The position numbers were made by a program, and so were the translations under genes. A DNA stretch of 64,000 bases, taken from assembly GCA_020052615.1 (NCBI GenBank), contig JAGVOT010000052.1:1-64000 (forward strand), given 5' to 3'. The stretch comes from Nitrospirota bacterium (lineage in GTDB: Bacteria > Nitrospirota > UBA9217). Below, piece by piece: positions 1 to 10,038 of the stretch. The notes beneath the pieces are model-generated. The model had not been told where the DNA came from and did not search any database. It was given only the letters and a program-made list of their open reading frames with translations. Within the stretch, counting starts at the first letter, position 1, and the number at the start of each line of letters is the position of its first letter.

Positions 1-100
1 AGCAATCTCGTCGTTAATCTTTTCAAGCACTACGGGATTGCTTCGTCGCTCACGCTCCTCGCAATGACAGCTAAAGAGGCCTTTTTCAACAGCCTGTTAA
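1..100. repeat. Partial copy of a 148-bp inverted-repeat element
   Basis: Cut by the window edge. Bases 3-100 are identical to 4953-5050, the right two thirds of the complete element at 4903-5050, and end in the same terminal repeat (82-100, tttttcaacagcctgttaa). It has no coding capacity. The sequence from 101 to the end of the next gene at 219 shows nothing recognisable. Confidence 0.85.
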
Positions 101-218
101 GGGCATGCGTTGAAAAATGCGATTGCAACCTTGCGTTGCCAGGGATAGCAATGAGTACAACTTCAGAATATTGTTTATACATTTAACTTGCGAACAATAA
201 CATCCTCCATCGACTTCT

Positions 219-728
219 TTACCCCTCCCCCTTCTGCCCGACGAAATGGTCCTTCTTGTCCTTGAAGAGGATGTTGAACGTCGTGAGCGATCCGTAGATC
301 CGCGTTATGTACTGCTGCAATTCCACCTTCTCCGCGTCGGTCAGGACTTTGTGGCCGTTGATCTGCGCCTCCATGACGCGGAGACGGTCGCGGACCATCA
401 CGATCTTGTGGAAGAACGTCTCGATGGGGATCGACTTGGGCGTCTGGGACGCGTCCGCCGGTTTCAGGATCATCTCCCCGCCCTGCCAGCGGGTTCCCAG
501 CTCGATGGCGGGCATCTCCTGCTCCCGCATCTCGTGCGCTGCCAGTTTCACCATCTCGTAGGCGGCGCTCTCCGCGTCGGACAGCGCCTGCAGCTCGTCC
601 TCCATGACAAGGGTCTCCTTGTCCAGTTTGGGGAAATAGACGTCGCAATCGCCCTTTGACGCCCCCGCAACGCGGCCGATCCCGAACTTCTCGTGCCGCA
701 CCAGGTCGCCCTTCAGAAAGTCCGCCAT
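219..728 (-). CDS. Conserved hypothetical protein, 169 aa, with small basic N-terminal domain
   Basis: Function not recognised. The first 60 residues (KGDLVRHEKFGIGRV near residue 6, then alternating hydrophobic beta-like segments) resemble small SH3/Tudor-like barrels such as the N-terminus of CarD-type or DUF3553 proteins. The rest is rich in charged helical segments. There is no signal peptide or membrane segment, so it is probably cytoplasmic. The start at 728 is preceded on the minus strand by a good GGAGG ribosome site. It is transcribed away from the phosphite operon and is not part of it. A nucleic-acid or RNA polymerase contact role would be only a guess from the N-terminal fold. Confidence 0.75.
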   Translation of the reverse strand: MADFLKGDLVRHEKFGIGRVAGASKGDCDVYFPKLDKETLVMEDELQALSDAESAAYEMVKLAAHEMREQEMPAIELGTRWQGGEMILKPADASQTPKSIPIETFFHKIVMVRDRLRVMEAQINGHKVLTDAEKVELQQYITRIYGSLTTFNILFKDKKDHFVGQKGEG

Positions 729-868
729 GGTATTTCTCCCTCCGGTCAGTCGTAGATCAGTCGTGAGACAACTGTGATTACAAATATACTCGCAAACATT
801 AAGATGTCAAGAGAGCGCAACGAACCATGTATCTATGCCATTTCACAAGGCGCGATGGTTTCATACAA

Positions 869-913
869 ATGTAACCTGCGCGTAATGATCCTGTAATACT
901 CCCGGCGTAGCAT
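869..913 (+). promoter_or_regulatory. Pho box and promoter of the phosphite operon
   Basis: Three half-sites at 11-base steps: atgtaac (869-875), gcgtaat (880-886), ctgtaat (891-897). A -10-like tagcat lies at 908-913, 10 bases after the last half-site. The array replaces a -35 box, as in PhoB-dependent class II promoters. The untranslated leader to ptxA would be about 60 bases. Confidence 0.8.
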
Positions 914-980
914 CTGATCATCGTAAATCGTTCAGGAACGTCAACGACATCCGCCGGCGCGCGAACAGGGGGCAAGCGTT

Positions 981-2683
<1,703 letters not shown>

Positions 2684-2690
2684 GGGCATT

Positions 2691-3500
2691 ATGGAAAACA
2701 GCTTCACCATCCACGCAAGGGAGATCATCGAAACGCGGGAGCGCTCGTTGCGTCTTTCTCTGGCCCTGGGCGCGGGCATAGCCGTCACTATCGGCCTTGC
2801 TTCGTGGTATGTGGGGCTCTTTGACTCCCAACGGCTGCTGGAAGGCATACCCAGCATCTTCAGCCTGATGCGAGAGGGCTTTCCGCCCAATTTCCAGGGC
2901 GCCCTGGGCTGGATCAAGCCCCTGCTCGACACAATCGCCATGAGCATCGGCGGCACTGCCCTCGCGGTAGCGCTGTCCTTTCCCCTGGCCTTGTGCGCCG
3001 CGTCCAACACCGCGCCGCACCCGCTCGTCTACTCGGCCGCGCGCGGGACGCTGAACCTGCTTCGTTCCGTCCCGGAGCTGATCCTGGGCATCGTGTTCGT
3101 CGCCGCGGTCGGGTTCGGAGCTTTGCCCGGCGTCCTCGCCCTGGGCCTTCACTCGATCGGCATGGTGGGCAAGTTCTTTGCGGAATCGATCGAGCATGTG
3201 GACCGGGAGCCCGTGGAAGCGGTTCGGGCCGCGGGCGCCCGTGACCTCCAGGTGATCGTTCACGGGATCCTTCCCCAGGTCCTGTCCCAGATGGCCGATG
3301 TGTCAATTTACCGGTGGGAGTATAACTTCCGCGCATCGACCGTCATGGGCATGGTCGGCGCGGGCGGCATCGGGTTCGAACTGATGGGGTCGCTCAGGAT
3401 CATGCAGTACCAGGACGTCTCGGCCATCCTGCTGGTGATCCTGCTGATGGTAACCGTCGTCGACCGGCTCGGTTCGGCGCTGCGGCGAAAATTCAAATGA
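2691..3500 (+). CDS. ptxC: Phosphite/phosphonate ABC transporter permease
   Basis: Integral membrane permease of the PhnE/PtxC type (269 aa) with about six hydrophobic segments. The cytoplasmic EAA loop that docks the ATPase is visible as [13 protein letters not shown] near residues 174-186. A short N-terminal cytoplasmic region precedes the first membrane span. The gene follows ptxB by seven bases and precedes ptxD by 22, so transporter and enzyme are made from one message. A single permease gene implies a homodimeric channel, whereas some phn systems use two PhnE proteins. Confidence 0.92.
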   Translation: MENSFTIHAREIIETRERSLRLSLALGAGIAVTIGLASWYVGLFDSQRLLEGIPSIFSLMREGFPPNFQGALGWIKPLLDTIAMSIGGTALAVALSFPLALCAASNTAPHPLVYSAARGTLNLLRSVPELILGIVFVAAVGFGALPGVLALGLHSIGMVGKFFAESIEHVDREPVEAVRAAGARDLQVIVHGILPQVLSQMADVSIYRWEYNFRASTVMGMVGAGGIGFELMGSLRIMQYQDVSAILLVILLMVTVVDRLGSALRRKFK

Positions 3501-3522
3501 GCGTTGCACGAAAAGAGGGATC

Positions 3523-4596
3523 ATGAGACCGCGCGTCGTCATTACGGAATGGGTGCACCCGGAAGTAATCGAACTTTTGCAGAAGGACTGCGACGTTGTC
3601 CCCAACATTACGCGGGAGACCCTGCCGCGCGAGGAACTGCTCCATCGCGCTTCGCGCGCCCAGGCGATCATGGCCTTCATGACCGACCGCATCGATGAGG
3701 CCTTCCTCTCCTTTTGTCCCGACCTGACGGTCGTCGGCGCCGCTCTCAAGGGCTATGACAACTTCGACGTGGACGCCTGCTCCCGGAGAGGGATATGGTT
3801 CACCATCGTTCCCGACCTTCTCACCGTCCCCACGGCGGAACTGGCGATCTGCCTCCTCATCGGTCTCGGACGCCGCGTGCTGGAGGGGGACCGCATCGTC
3901 AGGAGCGGCGCGTTCAATGGTTGGCGGCCGAAACTGTACGGGACGGGACTTGCGAGCCGGACGGTCGGCATCATCGGCATGGGCGCCGTGGGACAGGCGA
4001 TTGCCCGGCGCCTGGCGAAGTTCGACATGGGCGCGGTGACCTACAATGATCCGGTCAGGCTTCCCCGGGAGACCGAGGATGCGCTGCGGCTGACGCCGAC
4101 GTCCTTCGAGGAGGTGCTGGCGACGAGCGATTATGTCCTCCCGCTGACGCCTTTGACCCCCGCTACCAGACATCTGATCGGCAGTCGGGAGATCGCCATG
4201 ATGAAGCGGGGAAGCTATCTCGTGAACGTGTGCCGCGGTTCCGTCGTTGATGAGCAAGCCGTCGCCGAGGCGCTCGCCGACGGCCATCTCGCAGGGTATG
4301 CAGCCGATGTCTTCGAGTTCGAAGATTGGGCGCTTGACGACCGTCCCCGCATGATCGAGCCGGAGCTCCTTGCCGGCGACGCGCGCACCCTCCTCACTCC
4401 GCATATCGGATCTGCTGTCGATGACATCCGGCGTGAGATCGCGATGCAAGCGGCGCAGAACATACTCCAGGCGTTAAAAGGCGAGATCCCGGCAGGCGCA
4501 TTGAACGCTCCGGCGGCAGCGTCAGGCAACGTCATTCCCGGCAGGAAGGCTCTGCAGAACGATCATGCCGCAGCAGCTTGTTCACGCTCCCGATAG
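3523..4596 (+). CDS. ptxD: NAD-dependent phosphite (phosphonate) dehydrogenase
   Basis: Oxidises phosphite to phosphate with reduction of NAD, giving the cell usable phosphorus. It belongs to the D-2-hydroxyacid dehydrogenase superfamily, but the PtxD-specific residues are all present: Met53, Lys76, Trp134, Tyr139, Arg238, Glu267, His294 and Arg303 (equivalents of M53, K76, W134, Y139, R237, E266, H292 and R301 of the Pseudomonas stutzeri enzyme). The Rossmann glycine motif GMGAVG starts at 152. Asp176 follows the second strand where the known enzyme has Glu175, predicting preference for NAD over NADP. It is the last gene of a Pho-box operon. At 357 aa it carries a C-terminal tail about 20 residues longer than usual, rich in Ala, Arg and Ser. 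Confidence 0.93.
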   Translation: MRPRVVITEWVHPEVIELLQKDCDVVPNITRETLPREELLHRASRAQAIMAFMTDRIDEAFLSFCPDLTVVGAALKGYDNFDVDACSRRGIWFTIVPDLLTVPTAELAICLLIGLGRRVLEGDRIVRSGAFNGWRPKLYGTGLASRTVGIIGMGAVGQAIARRLAKFDMGAVTYNDPVRLPRETEDALRLTPTSFEEVLATSDYVLPLTPLTPATRHLIGSREIAMMKRGSYLVNVCRGSVVDEQAVAEALADGHLAGYAADVFEFEDWALDDRPRMIEPELLAGDARTLLTPHIGSAVDDIRREIAMQAAQNILQALKGEIPAGALNAPAAASGNVIPGRKALQNDHAAAACSRSR

Positions 4597-4902
4597 CGCC
4601 CCCGGCGGCGCAAGCCTTCCGCGTGGAGGAAGAATCAAGCATGAATTGCGGGCAGTTTCAGGGAGGGACGCATGCCTTTCGCTTTATCGGACATCACCGG
4701 CGATCAGGGCGCCGCGTCCGGGATGTGCTCCGGTGCCCCTATTTCGGACCCGGCACTGCATCACGATGCCTGGTTTCGAACAGGCAAGCTGCGGTGAGCA
4801 CACCGTACAAGGCGGCCTACTGCTGCTCCGATGCCGCATTTCCCGCCCCCTTCCCCGGGGCCCGATCCCGAACATGCCGGCCTCTCCCGTTTTTTAACAC
4901 AA
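4597..4902. other. Gap after ptxD without a convincing gene
   Basis: A 41-codon frame with a GGAGGG ribosome-like site runs from 4672 to 4797. It has no recognisable domain and may be chance. No clear terminator for the ptx operon is visible. The rest is featureless up to the repeat at 4903. Confidence 0.5.
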
Positions 4903-5050
4903 TTAACAGGCTGTTGAAAAACGATTTCGGGGTCTTTGCGAGCGAAGCGAAACAATCTCGTCGTTAATCTTTTCAAGCACTACGGGATTGCTTCGTCGCT
5001 CACGCTCCTCGCAATGACAGCTAAAGAGGCCTTTTTCAACAGCCTGTTAA
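4903..5050. repeat. Complete MITE-like element with 19-bp perfect inverted ends
   Basis: The ends ttaacaggctgttgaaaaa (4903-4921) and its exact reverse complement (5032-5050) enclose 110 bases that form a further imperfect hairpin (agcgaagcg-type words on the left, cgcttcg-type words on the right). The outermost TTAA on both sides could be a duplicated target site, leaving 15-bp terminal repeats. It encodes no protein. It is repeated in part at 1-100. Confidence 0.85.
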
Positions 5051-5123
5051 ACCTCAGCAACAGGGGCCCTTTGGCCTCCTCTTTTTTGGTCCGTATCGAG
5101 TCTCTTCATCATGAGCGCCATCG

Positions 5124-5840
5124 CTACATCCCCTTCCTCAGCCGTTCCGCGAAATAGGGCGGGAGCCCGCTGGATGCGATCGCCGCTGCGGTCCTTTCGA
5201 CGTCATAGGGGACCCTGCTGAAATCAACGGCAGCGTCGTCCGGCGTTATCTCCAGCACGGTGAGGCACGCCCGCGGATCGCCGTCCTTGGGTTTGCCGAC
5301 GCTTCCGGCGTTGACAAAGATCCTGCCGTCAAGTTCTTTCCGGTAGGGTTTATGCGTATGTCCGTAGACCAGGATGTCGGCGTCGGCCTTCCCGGCCATC
5401 TCCAGAAAGAACTTCTCCGGGCGGTCCTCGTACCAGTAGAGGTTGTTCTTGTGCGGAGCGGCATGAAATAGCTTCACCCGCTTTCCCTCCGCGAGGAACG
5501 ACCGTTCGGTCGGCAGTCCCTGCATATAGTCCCTGCTGCTCTGCGTGGCGTGCCCTTTCGTCCAGGCGAAGGACAGCTCCGCCATCTCGGCCTGCACGGG
5601 GTCCTCGTATTTGCAGCCGCAATGCTCCCGGTTGTTCGCAACCGCTTCGTCGTAATTCCCCTGGACCCCCTCGATGCCATGGGCCGCGAGAAAGTCCACG
5701 ACCTCGTTGACGAAGGGGGCATAGCCGCCCAGGTCGCCGAGATGGTACATGGCGTCAACGTTCCGGCCCGCGGCTTCCTGGTATGCCGCCGATAAGGCAT
5801 CAATATTCCCGTGAATGTCACCGAACACCGCGATCTTCAT
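5124..5840 (-). CDS. Calcineurin-like metallophosphoesterase (YfcE/MJ0936 type)
   Basis: Cytoplasmic binuclear-metal phosphoesterase of 238 aa. The full ligand set is visible: GDIHGN at residues 7-12, GDLGG near 35-39, GNYD at 61-64, a histidine in the FHAAP segment, and GHTH in the C-terminal half. Such proteins usually hydrolyse phosphodiesters; the natural substrate cannot be read from sequence. It is transcribed opposite to psiE and does not appear to have its own Pho box, although it sits inside the phosphorus-starvation island. It is too short and lacks the features needed to name it as the lipid-cleaving PlcP enzyme. Confidence 0.88.
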   Translation of the reverse strand: MKIAVFGDIHGNIDALSAAYQEAAGRNVDAMYHLGDLGGYAPFVNEVVDFLAAHGIEGVQGNYDEAVANNREHCGCKYEDPVQAEMAELSFAWTKGHATQSSRDYMQGLPTERSFLAEGKRVKLFHAAPHKNNLYWYEDRPEKFFLEMAGKADADILVYGHTHKPYRKELDGRIFVNAGSVGKPKDGDPRACLTVLEITPDDAAVDFSRVPYDVERTAAAIASSGLPPYFAERLRKGM

Positions 5841-5942
5841 GATCCCCTCCCTGACGGGCTATCGTTCCACGATATCCCCTCTCTGGGATAGAAATACCAC
5901 GGAGGAGGCTTTTCGGCAAGAATTTATCCGGCCGTCACGGGA

Positions 5943-5988
5943 ACTTAACCGTTCTGTAACATCCCTGTAATACTGCGGTGCCAGTATA
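5943..5988 (+). promoter_or_regulatory. Pho box and promoter of the psiE operon
   Basis: Half-sites acttaac (5943-5949), ctgtaac (5954-5960) and ctgtaat (5965-5971) at 11-base steps. A TATA-rich -10 lies around 5983-5988. This places transcription start near 5995 and rules out a start codon at 5988. Confidence 0.78.
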
Positions 5989-6029
5989 TGGCCTCACGGG
6001 GGCGGCCGTCGGAGCTGCCCGTTCATGCC

Positions 6030-6491
6030 ATGAAATACTTCAACAAGATCGTCGACGTCATGATCAAGTTCATGATACCCATCGTGATCATCGCCCTGCT
6101 GATGGGAATAGCGCGGGTCGTGCTCGACCTGCGCGCCGTGTTCGGCAGCGAGACCATCGCGGCGGGTTTCGACCGCATGGTGACCAACATCCTGTCGATG
6201 TTCATCGTCATCGAGCTCTTGCGCAGCATCATCGAGTACTTCGCCGTGCACCGGCTGAAGATCACCTTCATCACCGACGCCGCCCTGGTCTTCGTGCTGC
6301 GCGAGATCATGATCGGGCTCTACCAGCACAGCCTGGAACCGGGCATGATCATGGCGCTCTCGGCCCTGATCCTGGTGATAGGCGGCCTCCGGACGCTGGC
6401 CGTCGTCTTTTCCCCGGAAAAGTACCACGACCCCGAAGAGGAGAAACAACATGGACAACAGTATGAACAAGGACCGATGGGAAAAGCTTGA
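6030..6491 (+). CDS. psiE: PsiE-family phosphate-starvation-inducible membrane protein
   Basis: Inner-membrane protein of the PsiE family, induced by phosphate starvation in enteric bacteria and of unknown biochemical function. Four hydrophobic segments span residues 8-30, 48-66, 75-97 and 108-128, followed by a short charged tail. The length of 153 aa fits the family. I chose the ATG at 6030 (MKYFNK) because an upstream in-frame ATG at 5988 lies in the -10 region of the Pho promoter. A two-codon frame at 6025 (ATG CCA TGA) overlaps this start and may couple initiation. First gene of a Pho-controlled operon with a small membrane peptide and a glycosidase. Confidence 0.85.
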   Translation: MKYFNKIVDVMIKFMIPIVIIALLMGIARVVLDLRAVFGSETIAAGFDRMVTNILSMFIVIELLRSIIEYFAVHRLKITFITDAALVFVLREIMIGLYQHSLEPGMIMALSALILVIGGLRTLAVVFSPEKYHDPEEEKQHGQQYEQGPMGKA

Positions 6492-6555
6492 AGAGACCAT
6501 TCTGATCGTCATCGCCTTTGCGGGACTGCTCTTTATGGTGGTCTATTGGAAATGA
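6451..6555 (+). CDS. 34-aa single-span membrane peptide
   Basis: A small reading frame too short for usual gene callers. It has a good ribosome site (agaggag, 8 bases upstream). The protein has a charged N-terminus (MDNSMNKDRWEKLEE) and one hydrophobic helix (ILIVIAFAGLLFMVVYW) ending at Lys34. It overlaps the last 41 bases of psiE in another frame. Its stop overlaps the start of the next gene as ATGA, so it sits between two translationally linked genes. That arrangement, more than its composition, supports it as real. Function unknown; a partner of PsiE in the membrane is a guess. Confidence 0.6.
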   Translation: MDNSMNKDRWEKLEETILIVIAFAGLLFMVVYWK

Positions 6556-7835
6556 GCGAGGGTCAGCGGCAGGAACCCATGACGGCGCGCAAAAAGATCT
6601 TTCCCGACGACTTCCAGTGGGGTGTCGCGACCTCGGCCTTCCAGCTCGAAGGGTCGCCCCATGCCGACTGGACGAACTGGGACGCTGTACTGAGCGACAA
6701 GCCCGGGATCACCGGCCATTACAGCCTGTACAAGGAGGACCTTGCCCTCCTGAAGCAGATGAACGTGAATGCCTATCGTTTTTCCATCGAATGGAGCAGG
6801 ATCCAGCCGCGCGAAGACGCCTGGGACCATGATGCCGTGGCCCATTACCAGGAGATCATCGACATCCTCCGGGGCTACGGCATCGAGCCCATGGTCACGC
6901 TCCACCACTTCACCAATCCCCTCTGGTTCACGGCCAAATACCCCTGGCACGTGGACGGATCGGTAGAAAAGTTCACCGCCTATGCCGAGCGTGTCACAGC
7001 GGAGCTGACGGGCGTGAAATACTGGCTGACCTTCAACGAGCCCTATGTCATCCTGCTGGGAGGGTACCTGGAAGGCTGCACGCCGCCCGGTCTGCGCGAC
7101 GCCGGGAAGGCGCTCGCCGCGCTCAGGAACATCTTCACCTGCCACGGCAGGGCCTATGACATCATCCATAGCCGCGATCTCGGCGCCCAGGTGAGCATCG
7201 CCCACAACATGTCGGTCTTCGCGCCCTGGAAGAAATGGAACCCCCTCGACCGTATCCTGAAGAAGACCGCGAACTTCTTCTACAACCACTCGATCATCAA
7301 CGCATTCCAGACCGGCGTGTTCGTCGTCAAGTTCCCTTTTTCCCGGGCAGTGGAGATCCCCGTCCCGATCAAGGACAAGCTCGACTTCTTCGGCGTGAAC
7401 TATTACACCAGGATACATCTCCGCTTCAACCCCTTCAAGAAGATGGGCGTCGAGCTTCGCCACCTCGACCTGGACGGCCACGGCCTGACGAACATCGGTT
7501 GGGAAGTGCATCCCCGCGGCCTCGAAAAGGTCCTGCGGTACGCCTCGCGGCTCGGCCTGCCGCTCATTGTCACCGAGAACGGCATCGCGACCCACGATGC
7601 CCAGCGGAAGGCGGACTACATGAAGCGCCACGTGGACGTCGTGGAACGGTGCCTCCGGAGCGGCATCGATGTGCGCGGTTACTACTACTGGACCCTTATC
7701 GACAACTACGAGTGGCTCCTGGGCCTCGACGCCCGGTTCGGCCTGTACCGCGTGGACTTCAACACTCTCAAGCGCAGCCCCACGCCCGCCGCAGCCTACT
7801 ATTCCTACCTGATCGCCAGCAGGTCGCAGTTGTAA
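6552..7835 (+). CDS. Glycoside hydrolase family 1 (beta-glycosidase)
   Basis: Retaining beta-glycosidase with a complete family 1 active site: acid/base Glu163 in FNEP and nucleophile Glu342 in TENG. The N-terminal FQLEG, the LHHF at 117-120 and the C-terminal WTLIDNYEW segment also belong to the family. The length of 427 aa is normal. No signal peptide is present, so it is probably cytoplasmic. The start at 6552 overlaps the stop of the small membrane peptide; a second in-frame ATG at 6582 is possible. Its place in a Pho-box operon is unusual. Glycolipid or polysaccharide turnover during phosphorus starvation is a reasonable inference, but the sugar substrate is unknown. Confidence 0.9.
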   Translation: MSEGQRQEPMTARKKIFPDDFQWGVATSAFQLEGSPHADWTNWDAVLSDKPGITGHYSLYKEDLALLKQMNVNAYRFSIEWSRIQPREDAWDHDAVAHYQEIIDILRGYGIEPMVTLHHFTNPLWFTAKYPWHVDGSVEKFTAYAERVTAELTGVKYWLTFNEPYVILLGGYLEGCTPPGLRDAGKALAALRNIFTCHGRAYDIIHSRDLGAQVSIAHNMSVFAPWKKWNPLDRILKKTANFFYNHSIINAFQTGVFVVKFPFSRAVEIPVPIKDKLDFFGVNYYTRIHLRFNPFKKMGVELRHLDLDGHGLTNIGWEVHPRGLEKVLRYASRLGLPLIVTENGIATHDAQRKADYMKRHVDVVERCLRSGIDVRGYYYWTLIDNYEWLLGLDARFGLYRVDFNTLKRSPTPAAAYYSYLIASRSQL

Positions 7836-7885
7836 CGTAATCTTCACCTGCCTGTCATATTCCCGTAACAGAAGCGGCCTATCCT
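7830..7885 (+). promoter_or_regulatory. Pho box and promoter of the porin gene
   Basis: Four half-sites at 11-base steps: ttgtaac (7830), tcttcac (7841), ctgtcat (7852), ccgtaac (7863-7869). The -10 tatcct at 7880-7885 follows by exactly 10 bases. The first half-site contains the stop codon of the upstream glycosidase gene. Confidence 0.85.
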
Positions 7886-7954
7886 GCACGAACTTCACCG
7901 GTCACCGGTCCGCTGCCGTTGGTCGGAATATTCCCACTTCAGGAGGACACACGA

Positions 7955-9106
7955 ATGAAAAAGGTTGTGGCAGGACTCGCAGTTGCAGTCATCAGCAGTT
8001 TCGGCTCCCTGGCAATGGCGGCAGAGGGCGATGCGCCGGCGGTCAGGGGCAACATCGAGATCTACGGCCAGGCAAAGATCTCCTACGACATGATCGACAC
8101 CGGCACGAAGTCTCCCGCGGCGGACGATACGCTGCACAAGGTCTCCACCAACTCGTCGCGCCTCGGCTTCAAGGGCGCCGAGGACCTCGGCGACGGCATG
8201 AACGCGGTCTTCCAGGTGGAGCTGGGCGTCAACCTGGACGGAACGCAGACAACCGTGGTCTCGAGCGTGACGCCGAGCCCGGTGACCTCGAAGACCACGG
8301 ACATCGACAAGATCACCTACCGGAACACCTTTGCCGGCATTCGCCACAAGGATATCGGCACGGTGCTGTTCGGCATCCATGACACTCCCTACAAGCTGTC
8401 CACGGGCAAGCTGGACCTCTTCGGCGACACCATGGCCGACTATAACGCGGTGATCGGCAACGTGAACGGATCGTCCAACTTCGACCTCCGGGCAAAGGAC
8501 ACGGTCGCGTTCCTGTCGTCCTCCTGGAGCGGCATCAGCATCGGCCTTTCGCGCTCCGTGACGGGATCGGAGTCGAACAACAACGGCGCCGGGAACACGA
8601 ACCTCACGTCGGCGTCGGTGACCTATGACGCCAAGCCCGTATTCGTCACGGCGGCCTACGAGGTCCACAAGAACGGCTACACGAGCTGGGATTCGGACGC
8701 ATACCAGAACACGGGCGCCAAGATCGGCGCGGGCGCTGTCTTCGGAGGCACGAAGGTCGGGGCGGTCTACGAGAAGATCGACGACGACAAGCCGAACTCC
8801 GACAAGACCCGCGCAGCCTTGTACGTCGCGGCCAGCCAGACCTTCGGAAAAGAGACGATAAAAATAGCCTTTGGCAAGGCCGATGACGGCGACAACCCGG
8901 CCACCAAGACGGGCGCCACGATGATGGCGGCCGGCATCGATCACTCCTTGTCAAAGCGCACCACCGTCTACGCCCTGTACGCAAAAACAAAGAACGACGA
9001 AAATGCCGCCTACGGACTCGGCCAGGGCGGCGCGGGCGGCTCCTTCACGCCGGCTGCCGGCGAGGACCCGTCCGTGGTCTCCTTCGGCATCAACCACTCG
9101 TTCTAA
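7955..9106 (+). CDS. Gram-negative porin (16-strand type), phosphate-starvation regulated
   Basis: Outer-membrane channel of the general porin family seen in Neisseria and Burkholderia. A signal peptide ends at about residue 22 (LAMAAEG). The mature protein starts with the typical NIEIYGQAKISYD strand, contains the SSRLGFKGAEDLGDGM segment that follows strand 2, and ends in an aromatic Phe (GINHSF) as needed for barrel assembly. Length 383 aa. The ribosome site aggagg precedes ATG 7955. It has its own Pho box and is followed by a strong terminator, so it is monocistronic. By analogy with PhoE and OprP it probably admits anions such as phosphate or phosphite; selectivity cannot be read from sequence. 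Confidence 0.88.
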   Translation: MKKVVAGLAVAVISSFGSLAMAAEGDAPAVRGNIEIYGQAKISYDMIDTGTKSPAADDTLHKVSTNSSRLGFKGAEDLGDGMNAVFQVELGVNLDGTQTTVVSSVTPSPVTSKTTDIDKITYRNTFAGIRHKDIGTVLFGIHDTPYKLSTGKLDLFGDTMADYNAVIGNVNGSSNFDLRAKDTVAFLSSSWSGISIGLSRSVTGSESNNNGAGNTNLTSASVTYDAKPVFVTAAYEVHKNGYTSWDSDAYQNTGAKIGAGAVFGGTKVGAVYEKIDDDKPNSDKTRAALYVAASQTFGKETIKIAFGKADDGDNPATKTGATMMAAGIDHSLSKRTTVYALYAKTKNDENAAYGLGQGGAGGSFTPAAGEDPSVVSFGINHSF

Positions 9107-9212
9107 AGCCGCTTATCGAAGGTCCCCGCAGTCCGGACTGGCGGGACAGGGAATCTTCGATCCCAGGGTAATTCATCGCTCGTTCCTGGTTTCATCGTAA
9201 CTCCCCCTCTTG

Positions 9213-9249
9213 CCCCTGAAGGGTCGCAAACCCTTCAGGGGATTTTTTC
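9213..9249 (+). terminator. Intrinsic terminator after the porin gene
   Basis: A perfect 12-bp stem (9213-9224 with 9230-9241) and a 5-base loop are followed by attttttct. It separates the porin from the next Pho-box operon. Confidence 0.92.
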
Positions 9250-9272
9250 TGCAGCTTTGTTCCGCTCATCAC

Positions 9273-9328
9273 TCGTAACAGAATCTTCACTATCCCGTAA
9301 TACTCCTGTAATACGGCATGGGTATCAT
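9273..9328 (+). promoter_or_regulatory. Pho box and promoter of the lipid-remodelling operon
   Basis: Four half-sites at 11-base steps: tcgtaac (9273), tcttcac (9284), ccgtaat (9295), ctgtaat (9306-9312). The -10 tatcat at 9323-9328 follows by exactly 10 bases. Transcription would begin at about 9335, almost on the start codon of the first gene. Confidence 0.87.
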
Positions 9329-9335
9329 TTCGACA

Positions 9336-10028
9336 ATGATGCTCTGCGATTTTCATATCCACACGACCTTCTCCGACGGTTCCCTGGACATGCGAACGAC
9401 CATCGACCTTTTCGGCCAGGCCGGCTTCGACGTGATCGCCATCACGGACCATGTGGTGAACGGGGATAATTCCATCGGCAAATTCGCCCGCACCTTCAAC
9501 CTCTCGGTGCGGGGAGACAACTTCGACGACTACCTTGCGACCATCCGTCAGGAGGCCGTGCGGGCCCGGGAAAAATACGGGATGCTGGTGATCCCGGGCG
9601 TCGAGATCAGCAAGAACTACATCTCCCGGGAGCGGTCGGCGCATCTGCTCCTTCTCGACATCAAGGAGTTCGTTCCCGCCTGCCTCGACTACGAAGAGAT
9701 ATTTCTCGACGCGAAGCGCCAGAACGCCCTGACCGTGGCCTGCCATCCCCACAACACGCCGGACCTCATGAACAAGGACACGCTCTTCCTCTGGAAGAAC
9801 CGGGACAAGTACGCGAAGTACATCGACGCCTGGGAGATCGCGAACCGCGACGACGTGTTCAACGTCATCAGCCTCAAGAAGTACAACTACATCGCCAACA
9901 GCGATTTCCACAAGGCCCGGCACCTGTACTCGTGGAAAACGCTCCTGAACTGCGACAAGAACGTCGATGCCGTGAAGAACTGCATCCGGCACAACAAGGG
10001 CGTGGCCATCACGCTCTTCCGGAACTAA
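9336..10028 (+). CDS. PHP-domain phosphoesterase
   Basis: Metal-dependent hydrolase of the PHP family (about 230 aa). All metal-binding motifs are present: HIH at residues 7-9, ITDH near 36, Glu in PGVEIS, CHPH in the middle, and a C-terminal SDFH. It is a single-domain protein with no signal peptide. The upstream in-frame ATG at 9318 lies before the predicted transcript start, so I chose 9336 (or 9339), which would make the message essentially leaderless. First gene of the Pho operon that carries a glycosyltransferase and an ornithine-lipid acyltransferase. A role in releasing phosphate from a small ester or from lipid is inferred from context only. Confidence 0.85.
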   Translation: MMLCDFHIHTTFSDGSLDMRTTIDLFGQAGFDVIAITDHVVNGDNSIGKFARTFNLSVRGDNFDDYLATIRQEAVRAREKYGMLVIPGVEISKNYISRERSAHLLLLDIKEFVPACLDYEEIFLDAKRQNALTVACHPHNTPDLMNKDTLFLWKNRDKYAKYIDAWEIANRDDVFNVISLKKYNYIANSDFHKARHLYSWKTLLNCDKNVDAVKNCIRHNKGVAITLFRN

Positions 10029-10038
10029 GGAGGTATCA

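Noticed and set aside
4672-4797. 41-codon frame with a GGAGGG site after ptxD
   Set aside because: No domain, hydrophobic helix or other support beyond the ribosome-like site; noted only in the gap entry.
5124-5840. Metallophosphoesterase as the lipid-cleaving PlcP enzyme
   Set aside because: Tempting given the lipid genes nearby, but the protein looks like the YfcE/MJ0936 group and is not under the Pho boxes.
5841-5942. Pho box serving the metallophosphoesterase gene
   Set aside because: The nearest array (5943-5971) has its -10 on the other side, toward psiE. No spaced half-sites face the minus-strand gene.
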